Shown: positions 46,101-54,000 of the stretch, piece by piece | Layout of the letters: each line of letters begins with the position of its first letter | Position numbering within the stretch: position 1 is the first letter of the stretch | DNA from: Plutella xylostella | Taxonomy: Eukaryota > Arthropoda > Insecta > Lepidoptera > Plutellidae | NCBI RefSeq assembly: GCF_932276165.1 | Contig: NC_064009.1 | Location: forward strand, 10,478,001-10,542,000 | Direction of reading: 5' to 3' | DNA length: 64,000 nt | The notes under the pieces: generated by a model | Databases searched by the model: none | What the model saw: only the letters and a program-made list of their open reading frames with translations | Told to the model about the DNA's origin: nothing | Position numbers and translations under genes: made by a program

Positions 46101-49100
46101 AGCACCTAAAAAAGAAAAGAAAAATACATTAGAATCGGAAGTAAAAGTACAAGAAGTTGTTGAAAATAGAACACAGTTAGAAGATAAATCAAGAGAAAAG
46201 GAAAACATTTTAAATGAACAGAATAAAGTATACCTACCTTTGTCACAGACTGAAACAGCACCTGAAAATAATGAAAATGAAAGTTATAATGAAACCACTT
46301 CAAGCACACACTCTGAATTATTGTATGAAAGTACTCACGAGGAAGATACAAACTCTGATCCAAATGATGAGACTTATGTTCCCAGTGGAAGTGATGTAGA
46401 CACCAGCCCTGAAAACAAACAAAGACCTAGCAGGAGAAACGAGTTCTACCAGCCCAGATCATACATATGCATGAACAGTGAGTCCACCATGAGCTATCTT
46501 GACAGCGATCCACTATGTCATGAGGAGGCTCTCAATAGCGATAAGAAAAATGAGTGGCTAAATGCTATGAATGAAGAATATCAAGCTCTGTTACAAAACA
46601 ATACTTGGAACTTAGTAGAACTACCTGAAGGTAAAAAAGTAATCCCCTGCAAGTGGGTTTTCAAGACAAAAAGGGATGAAAATGGTAACATTCAACGATA
46701 CAAAGCAAGACTGGTGATAAAAGGATTCAGACAGACCAAAGGAGTCGACTATCATGAAGTTTACGCTCCTGTTGTCCGATATAGCTCAGTAAGATATTTA
46801 CTTGGAGTGGCTGCTAAATACAATTTGCGAATACATCAAATGGACACTGTAACAGCCTTCTTACAGGGAGATGTAGAAGAGGAAATATTCATGTGTCAGC
46901 CACCCAACTACGAAGAAGGACATATGGTGTGTAAGCTGAACAAATCTCTGTATGGCCTTAAGCAAGCTAGCAGGCAGTGGAACAAGAAGCTCAATGAAGC
47001 ACTCCTCCAGATTGGTCTGACACGGTCCAAGGTAGATCCGTGTATTTACTACAGAATAGTAAATGATAAGAATATCCTGTTCATCACTGTATATGTCGAC
47101 GACCTAATGTATTTCTTTAATGATGAAGAAACCGCATCAGTGGTCAAGTTGAAACTGAAAGAAAAATTTCTGATGAAAGACATGGGTGAAGTGAAACAAT
47201 GTATGGGATACAAAATCAAGCAATGTGGTGATGAAATTCATGTCAGCCAGACAATTTATATAGAGAAAATACTTGAAAGATTTGTTATGTCAGATTGTAA
47301 TGCAGTATCAACACCATGTGACCCTAGTGTCAACTTGAAGAAAGCTGAAAGCGAAGAGGAAATTTTAAGGAATATTCCCTATCAAGAGGCAATTGGCTGC
47401 TTACTGTATCTGTCACAAGGAACACGTCCTGACATAACATATATAGTAAACACTTTAAGTAAATTTAATAACCAACCAACAGCTCAGCATTGGGCAGCTT
47501 TGAAAAGAGTCTTCAGGTATCTGAAAGGAACAAAGGACTTACAACTTGTCTTCAAATGTGACGCTGGTAATATTGTTGGATATTGCGATGCAGACTGGGC
47601 CAGCAACACTGATGATAGAAGATCCTGCACAGGATATATATTTCTATTTCAGGGTGCAGCAATAAGCTGGAGTTCTAAAAGGCAACCCACAGTTGCATTA
47701 TCAAGTACAGAAGCCGAATATATGGCCCTATCTTCAGCTATTCAAGAGGCTATGTGGCTTAAGCAGTTGCAGGAGGATTTTTGGCCTTCTCTATCCAATG
47801 ATTCATTTGATGTGTACTGTGATAATCAAAGTGCTCTTAGTATTGCAGGTCATGACGTATACCACGCACGCAGCAAGCATATAGACGTGCGATACCACTT
47901 CATAAGGGAGAAAATTGAAGCTAAACAAATAAGCCTCAAATATCAATGCTCAGAGGACATGGTTGCAGATGCACTCACGAAGGGCCTACAAAGACTCAAG
48001 CATGACCGGCACCTCAGCACAATGGGTCTGCGTTCAGGAGAGGGTGTTGAGGTGAACGCAGCCAACACAGAATAATACTATGAACTGTCAACTTCATTAT
48101 CTGGATATACATACTCTGTGATCGTTTTGTACTTACTTTGTATTCACCATTACTTGTAAACTTGTAATTAATAAATATTATAATAAATAGATAAATCCGT
48201 GAACATCTTGGCCTTTCAATGTTATCACTGCCACACAAACGGCTTGCTGAAGAGAACGAAAGAGATGACGATAGAGACGGCCTTGCGCATCGTGGTCACG
48301 GTGACCGCGACGGTGGCGCCGCCGGTGCGGACCAGCGTCAACACGGCTTGTAGCCCCATGTAGCCACTCACGCTGAGCAGGAATATGTTGCTGTACATTG
48401 TTAGCGGTTTCTGGAATAAAAGAGAGATATAGTTAGCGTTAATTTACGATATAAGTGAATACAGTAAAATGGAGACTAGCGTAAAAGGCATGTATTATTT
48501 ACACTAAATCACTGATTGATGATGATTGTGCTGATATAAACACGCCTTCTTAGGTAGCTGGTCGTGGCTTGATGAGATGAGATACCCCAAAAAATAAAGA
48601 GTGTTGCGGCCGTGGAAAAAGAGGTCATGGCACTAGAATAAATCAGAAATAAAATTATACATAATGATGACGCACCCTGGCAGTGTAGCTGACGCCCTCC
48701 ATCAGCACCCCGGTGGCCCCGGTGATGGCAAGCAGGTATCCGCACGCGATCAGGTACGAGTAGAACACCACCTCGTTGTTGGATGCCTGGTGTTGCTTCA
48801 TAGCTTTCTCCTGGAATCAGGGTGGGAGTGGAGTTAGCGATGTAGTGGATATGTAAGTTATAATGAACATTGACTGATTGCTGGCTGATAATGGTGCTTA
48901 ATAAAGCTGTCTGTATCTTTTTGTTTATGTATTTAATATTGATACATCAACAGACCATAATAGTGCACTGCTGGATATAGGCCTCTAAAGAGGGTCACAG
49001 TTCCATCTAAGTCCATCATCATCCACTTTACATCTATGGTTGTCAATAAAGCAATATTGAAGTAGTGAAGCAAGGATTGTATGTAGATGTACAGTAATTA

Positions 49101-50326
49101 CCTGTACATTCCCAATTATGGCATCACACAGGAGCGCCAGACAAATAACCAACACTCCAAAGGCATCAAAGTTTGGAGATGTTTGTGAATCAGCTGGAAA
49201 AAAAGAATGTAGTAATAATGATTAGTTTTAGAAATCGTACTGAGATGAGAGGCTTACCTATCCAGAAGTGGACATTATTGACATGGATTGATGGTCATTT
49301 AATTTCCATTACAGTTCTCTGAATATAGCACAGGACACACAAACTATTTAGTACTCTAGAATATAATCAACTGTTTTGGAGGTAGTTGGTATATTATTTT
49401 AAAATTTGAGAATTAAAATAACTTGTTAAAAAAATATTTTAAAAACTAAATAAAACAAAGCCTATATATAGTCTCACCTAAAGTAAACATAGTGAGTCCA
49501 ACACACATAATGATAGCAGCGACATAGTCCAGGAAGCCATATCTCTTGTTGAGTATGATGATGCTGCCAAGCATGACGGGGATGAGCTTGCAGCTCTTGA
49601 AGATCAGCTGCGTGGGGTAGTTCAGGTAGCTTAGCGCCAGGTTCGACAGTGACATGGTGCCAAGAGTCAGGGCTGCTAGCAGCGCGTAGGTTTTTAGTGG
49701 CACTCTGAAAAATAGATTTAGGTAAGTATTTAAGATTTAAATAATGTGATAAGCTCAGTTTTTAGCAAGTATGTGATTAACATTTTTCTTTGGTATTTTT
49801 TTTTTTTTTTTTTTTTTTTATGTAGCCTGGTTAGTGTCCCACTGCTGGGCAAAGGCCTCCTTATAAATTGACCACCGGTCCCGATCCTGTGCCTCGATGG
49901 TATTTTTAACATTTTAAAATCTAGGTATCTAATATAATTATTCTGAGTGTAACAGATAAACTATACTCACTTCCGTTTTATAGGACTTCTTATCAGTGTT
50001 TCCACATAGCTCAGCAGTGTTGTGATTATGAACTGAACTAATGTTATGTACAGACTTATAGACTTCACTTCTGGAGCTGAGAATATGAGCTCCAAGAAAT
50101 ACCCGTAAGCTAGGTAGCACAGAAACACAAACACACAACAACTCAAGAACTGTACAAGAGGACTATAGGAAGTTAAATCAAAGCACAAAATATTAACTTC
50201 ATTTCTGGTCGACTCTTTCCTGCCACTATATTCATCTATTTTAATTACTGTCTCTTTCATGATTGCGGTATTTGTTGAATCTTCAGGCTTCTCTAACAAT
50301 TTCTCAGGAATATCAGCTGACTGCAT
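43162..50326 (-). CDS. PAPS transporter of the SLC35B3/PAPST2 family
   Basis: Six coding exons on the minus strand: 50326-49971, 49704-49478, 49193-49102, 48810-48676, 48410-48229 and 43336-43162; all phases join, giving 388 codons. The protein is a ten-helix nucleotide-sugar-type transporter of the Golgi that imports the sulfate donor PAPS for sulfotransferases. Diagnostic stretches shared with animal SLC35B3 are ELIFS, YLNYPTQLIFKSCKLIPVML, DAIIGNVQEKAMK, AVTVTTMRKAVSIVISF and WSGLLVVLAIYLN. Oddity: exon 5's donor lies at the edge of a copia insertion, so the last intron now contains 4.6 kb of foreign DNA and begins GTGATA instead of GTGAGT. The start codon at 50326 was chosen as the first Met of the open frame; MKETVIK downstream is an alternative. 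Confidence 0.93.
43666..43848 (+). repeat. copia 5' LTR
   Basis: 183 bp, TG...CA termini; contains TTAATAAATATTATAATAAA polyadenylation-type signals in its 3' half. It is identical to the 3' LTR over the full length. Confidence 0.95.
44002..48075 (+). CDS. copia Gag-Pol polyprotein
   Basis: A single open frame of 1357 codons. Gag (about 1-240) carries the UBN2-type region and one CCHC zinc knuckle (CFNCNKYGHLGKNC, about 210-223). The aspartic protease has DSG near 258. Integrase follows, with HHCC residues (HLRMGH ... CISC, about 393-428) and catalytic core marks HTDVCGP, SDNGKEY and NGLSERMNR. Reverse transcriptase has WVFKTKRDENG and YVDDL near 1031. RNase H has CDADWAS near 1195, EAEYMA near 1236 and YCDNQSA near 1271. 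The order protease-integrase-RT-RNase H is that of copia. The frame ends ten codons inside the 3' LTR. All key residues seem present, so the element may be active. Confidence 0.96.
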   Translation: MMSSNAHNGIERLKGRDNYATWSFSVKTFLEHEELLECIEADIVKDAKKDSKAKTKIILLVDPSLYIHIEEATTANQVWENLKKAFEDSGLSRKVNLLRDLINTSLETSNGVEDYISKIMSAAHKLRNIKFHVDDEWLGTLMLAGLSDEYKPMIMGLESSGVKISADLIKTKLLQEVKDSSATSAFYTNSSKKLFRNSHQQQSKSKGPRCFNCNKYGHLGKNCWFKNKKDNHDNNKSNGFVAAFSALTSNDSAKWYLDSGAAMHMTMHREWLQDETVPPVRHVRIADDKMLHVESCGKVEICVPSINGSTSMIQVSNVLYVPDLKANLLSISKIIKSECKVQFDEHGCQIFNKNGEKVAMASQINDTYILHTKTAHAMAATTDNNNTYLWHLRMGHLNFTDLNKITNCATGVKLSEEKESSVCISCIEGKQSRLPFPSDSQRASSRATSLLELIHTDVCGPMQQTSIGGARYFVTFIDDYSRKVFVYFIKSKSEVFEKFKEYKNRVENELNCKIKTLRSDNGKEYINQHFSNYLKNCGILHQTSNPYTPEQNGLSERMNRTLIERAKCMLFNAMLQMGYWAEAVGTAAYIVNRSPTRALSFITPEEMWTGTAPDLSHLRVFGCEAMVHIPKEQRRKLDAKSHKLIFVGYSACTKGYRFIDPQSRRVYMSRDVIFLEGTAKRNTVQSFASENNTVNEESSSAPKKEKKNTLESEVKVQEVVENRTQLEDKSREKENILNEQNKVYLPLSQTETAPENNENESYNETTSSTHSELLYESTHEEDTNSDPNDETYVPSGSDVDTSPENKQRPSRRNEFYQPRSYICMNSESTMSYLDSDPLCHEEALNSDKKNEWLNAMNEEYQALLQNNTWNLVELPEGKKVIPCKWVFKTKRDENGNIQRYKARLVIKGFRQTKGVDYHEVYAPVVRYSSVRYLLGVAAKYNLRIHQMDTVTAFLQGDVEEEIFMCQPPNYEEGHMVCKLNKSLYGLKQASRQWNKKLNEALLQIGLTRSKVDPCIYYRIVNDKNILFITVYVDDLMYFFNDEETASVVKLKLKEKFLMKDMGEVKQCMGYKIKQCGDEIHVSQTIYIEKILERFVMSDCNAVSTPCDPSVNLKKAESEEEILRNIPYQEAIGCLLYLSQGTRPDITYIVNTLSKFNNQPTAQHWAALKRVFRYLKGTKDLQLVFKCDAGNIVGYCDADWASNTDDRRSCTGYIFLFQGAAISWSSKRQPTVALSSTEAEYMALSSAIQEAMWLKQLQEDFWPSLSNDSFDVYCDNQSALSIAGHDVYHARSKHIDVRYHFIREKIEAKQISLKYQCSEDMVADALTKGLQRLKHDRHLSTMGLRSGEGVEVNAANTE
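48045..48227 (+). repeat. copia 3' LTR
   Basis: 183 bp, identical as read to the 5' LTR. Its first 31 bases encode the end of Gag-Pol with the stop at 48073-48075. Its last base (48227), read on the minus strand, supplies the T of the GT donor of SLC35B3 exon 5. Confidence 0.95.
48222..48230 (-). promoter_or_regulatory. Rebuilt 5' splice site of SLC35B3 exon 5
   Basis: On the minus strand the exon ends ...TTTGTGTGGCA and the intron starts G (48228, target duplication) T (48227, LTR) GATA. The original site is preserved in the other duplication copy, reading CA|GTGAGT at 43661-43656. GT is kept by luck of the LTR terminus, but the +5 G is lost. Use of this site is required for the phase into exon 6 (CA + A gives Gln, then YAWSGLL). 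Confidence 0.85.
48950..49020. mobile_element. Decayed LINE tail in SLC35B3 intron 3
   Basis: TGCACTGCTGGATATAGGCC resembles the CCACTGCTGGACATAGGCC block near the 3' end of RTE elements seen at 29375-29405. Short and worn. Confidence 0.4.
49797..49905 (-). mobile_element. LINE 3' end with A tail in SLC35B3 intron 1
   Basis: On the minus strand GGCCTTTGCCCAGCAGTGGG is followed by ACACTAACCAGGCTACATA and a run of about 19 A. This is a common 3' terminus of lepidopteran LINEs; a plus-strand copy is at 56385-56432. Confidence 0.7.
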
Positions 50327-51006
50327 GAACGGGTCTCTGAAGTATTGTTACAATGTCCGAAATACCGGCTAACCTAAACCTATGTAGTTTATTACGTCGA
50401 AAACTTTTTCTACCGGCATTAGTGTATTACCATAATCACAGGAATTGAAATGAACTGTTTATAATTAAATAAATAATCAAAATATTTACAATGCGATCAC
50501 AAACTTGAACAAATCGCGAAAATCGCCAACTGTTATGAGTGTTATGACGTTTACCATCTGTCAAATCTGTCACCTGTAGTTAGTACGTTTTTTTCTAATC
50601 TGTGAGTATCATTAACCGAACCGCCAACCCGCATCCGACCCGGCCGCCGGTTCATTGTGCTTCTACGGTCGGTTGAAAAACAGCTTGATACTGAAATAAA
50701 CCTACAGTTTTTCTTACTGGTAATACCAAAAAAAAACTCACAGACCTGTCAACAAAACAAAGACAAATTAAAATGTCACTTGTTCTCGGTTCACGTTCAT
50801 CTCGTTTTATCAAATGATTTTGTGTGAAACCTGCTAAAACTCGCTTTATTATTTGCATGTGCCCTAATTATTGAGTGTCGCTACCGAAAATACCGTTAGC
50901 CGTGTCAAGGGGGCGCCAGCTAGCGTTAAAACCGGATCCCTGCACGTCTATGTGCACGTAAACTTTCACGGGTCGTCCCAATCGCAACCAAGCTGGCTCG
51001 TCGACA
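50327..51006. promoter_or_regulatory. Head-to-head promoter region of SLC35B3 and MARCHF6
   Basis: The start codons face away from each other 680 bp apart, with no other gene between, so both promoters must lie here. The part next to MARCHF6 becomes CpG-rich. Two tiny upstream frames precede the MARCHF6 ATG (ATG at 50857, 5 codons; ATG at 50950, 3 codons) and would damp translation if transcribed. No TATA box stands out. Confidence 0.6.
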
Positions 51007-54000
51007 ATGATGGACTCGGACCCGTCGGGCGCGGACTTCTGCCGCTTCTGCCGCTCCGAGGCGACGTCGGACCGGCCGCTGTTCCACCCCTGCATCTGCA
51101 CCGGCTCCATCAAATGGATCCACCAGGAGTGTCTGGTGCAGTGGATGCGCTACTCGCGCAAGGAGTTCTGCGAGCTGTGCGGGCACCGGTTCTCCTTCAT
51201 GCCGATCTACTCGCCGGACATGCCGCGGCGGCTGCCGCTGCGCGACGTGGCGGGCGGGCTGGTGGCCAGCGTGGCGGCGGCGGTGAAGGACTGGCTGCAC
51301 TACACGCTGGTGGCGCTGGCCTGGCTCGGCGTGGTGCCGCTCACCGCGTGCCGCACCTACCGCAGCCTGTTCTCCGGCTCGCTCGACCCCGTCATCTCCC
51401 TGCCCTTCGACATCATCTCGGCTGAGAACCTGGCCAAGGATGTGTTTTCCGGTTGCTTTGTTGTGACGTGCACACTGTTTTCGTTTATCGGGCTGGTGTG
51501 GCTGCGCGAGCAGATTATGCACGGCGGCGGCCCCGACTGGCTGGAGCGGGACGCCTTCCCGGCCCCCGCCCAGGAGGAGGTGGCAAATGCCGCAGACAAC
51601 AACAACGAGAGGGTTGCGGAGGGCGCGGCGGACGACGCGGCGCCGCGGGAGGAGGGCGCGGGGGAGGGGGGCGACGACCCGCTCATAGGGGATGAGGCCA
51701 ACTGGAACCCCATGGAGTGGGACCGCGCGGCGGCAGAGGAGCTGACCTGGGCGCGGCTGCTCGGCCTCGATGGCTCAATGGTCTTCCTTGAGCATGTGTT
51801 CTGGGTTGTCTCACTTAACACCCTGTTCATTGTTGTGTTTGCCTTCTGTCCATACCACATTGGAAGGCTGGGGGCTGCCATGGGTGGATTGTCAGCTGAG
51901 GGGCCATTTGCGGGTCCCCTGACAGCTCTGGCTGGGTATGCCCTGGTTGGAGCTTGCCTTGCCTTGCTACATGGAGGGGCTGCTCTGTTGCGGCTCAGAT
52001 CAGCCAAGAGGGTGCTTGGCCTGTGCTACGTAGTAGTCAAAGTGGCACTGCTGTCTGTAGTTGAAGTGAGTATCCTTCACCTGCCTATTTCCTAAAACAT
52101 TGCCATATTTACAACGAACGTTCTTATTTCTACACATACCAATCTCCGCAGATCGGAGTCCTGCCGCTAGTCTGCGGGTGGTGGCTGGACCTCTGCTCAC
52201 TATCCATGTTCGACGCGACCCTCAAGGACCGCGAGGCGAGCCTGCAGGCCGCGCCCTGGACGCTCATGTTCATCCACTGGCTGGTGGGCATGGTCTACGT
52301 CTACTACTTTGCCTCCTTCATCTTGTTGTTGAGGGAAGTGCTCCGGCCAGGAGTGCTGTGGTTCCTAAAGAACCTGAATGACCCGGATTTCAGTCCTGTG
52401 CAGGTATAGTCACTGTTTATGTTATGCTAAATAGTCTCTAATTTTTCCACTGTTGGACAAAGATGTTCTTATATTTTGTCCAACTTGCATCTTGCAGCTT
52501 GTGTTACATATTTTATCAATACAGTTGCAAGGTACAGTAAAGTCCGGAAATTAATTGCTTTAGGACAATATTATCGTAAATAAATTATGTACTTTATACT
52601 TTGTTGATTGCAACAGAGTATTTATTCTTTATCAGTTATTAAGTTTAGGATAACATATTGCTTTCTGTTAATAGCTCCATGTCATTGATATAATTTATTA
52701 CTATTACACAATCGTCATATTGGTCTTATCTTTATTACATAAAAAAACCGGCCAAGTGCGAGTCGGGCTCGCGCACAAAGGGTTCCGTAGCAGCAAATAT
52801 AATAACCAAAATTACAGTTAAATCAACCTATCTCAAAAACTATAAGAGATACTTTGATCAAACCAAAAATCGTTGAAAGAGTTAATTAGCATGCATCACC
52901 TCTATTTTTTTTAGAATTTTATACCCCGTAGTTATAAAAATAGAGGGGGGGGGACATACTTTTTACGACTTTGAGAGCTGATATCTCAAAAACCGTTCAC
53001 TTTAAGAAAAATGTTTTTTAGAAAACTTTATATCATTTTAAAAGACCTTTCCATTGATACCCCACACGGGTATGTACTAGTGATGTAACGAATGTGTGTT
53101 TTTGGACATTCGCGAATGCGAATGCGAATGCGAATATCTGATATCGACATTCGCGAATGCGAATGCGAATGCGAATATTCAGTTTGTGTTAAAATTTGGG
53201 GCCATTTGCATGGTTTGGTGACTATCTAGTACTGGACGAGGTACATTCCGTTCAAGACGCATTCCGAATCAGACTAGCCAATAACTGTCGCAGTTTTTTT
53301 TAAAGTACACTTTAGTTAGCCCCGTAACTGTTACGACACATTGCAACTGTGTGCGGTTTCTGAGGACGACTTACACGAAACATTTTAAATATTTAAATCT
53401 ATGGCTGTCTTGCTCTGACACTTCAGGGTTATTGGTAAAGTGGACCTGATCCTTTCAGGAGGTGATAGAGGAGGGCATTTTCGGTCGATTGAGCCCTATA
53501 ATGCATTGTCTGAAGAATATGTAAGTTTTTTTATGTTTTTCAAAAAATTTAAGCTTAAAACTGAAAATAAAAAAAACTATTTCAATAACTTTTTTGGTTG
53601 TTTTGCATAAATAAGTGACACCTAAAATTAACTAATTAAAGAAATCAAATGTGCATTAATTGACTTAAATTGAACACAATTAAAAAAATATTCAAAACGT
53701 AAAAACAAATAAGTTAAATTGAAAAGGAAAGTCATATTCATATGACAATTTTTTGTGCACTTCAGCTTAAAAACATTGACAACTTATGGACTTTCAAATA
53801 AGATGTTTCAATGTCAAGGCGATTTGGGTGTCACTAAGATATGGCCAGAACAACCGGAGAAATCGGAGAAAACTCATTAGAGGTTTCCATACTAAAGTCA
53901 ACAGGACTGAAAACAATCACACTTTTTACCTTTAAATTGGGCTAATATTGTTAGTTTTCCTATTGAATTTTTTCCGCCTGTGCTGGTTGTTTTGGCCATA

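Larger units (their letters stand above)
43666..48227 (+). mobile_element. Complete Ty1/copia LTR retrotransposon, very young
   Basis: Two LTRs of 183 bp (43666-43848 and 48045-48227) are identical as read, begin TGTTGAGG and end TGTTATCA. A 5-bp duplication CTGCC (43661-43665 and 48228-48232) flanks them. The primer-binding site GGTTATGGGCCG (43849) resembles the copia site pairing with an internal part of initiator-Met tRNA. A polypurine tract AGGAGAGGG (48036-48044) precedes the 3' LTR. One intact frame lies between. It is inserted antisense to SLC35B3, across the exon 5 donor. Confidence 0.97.

Noticed and set aside
50926..52007. Long minus-strand and shifted-frame open frames over MARCHF6 exon 1 (for example 51522-50926 and 52007-51357)
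   Set aside because: They are by-products of the GC-rich coding exon; only the plus-strand frame has the RING-CH motif and correct splice phases.
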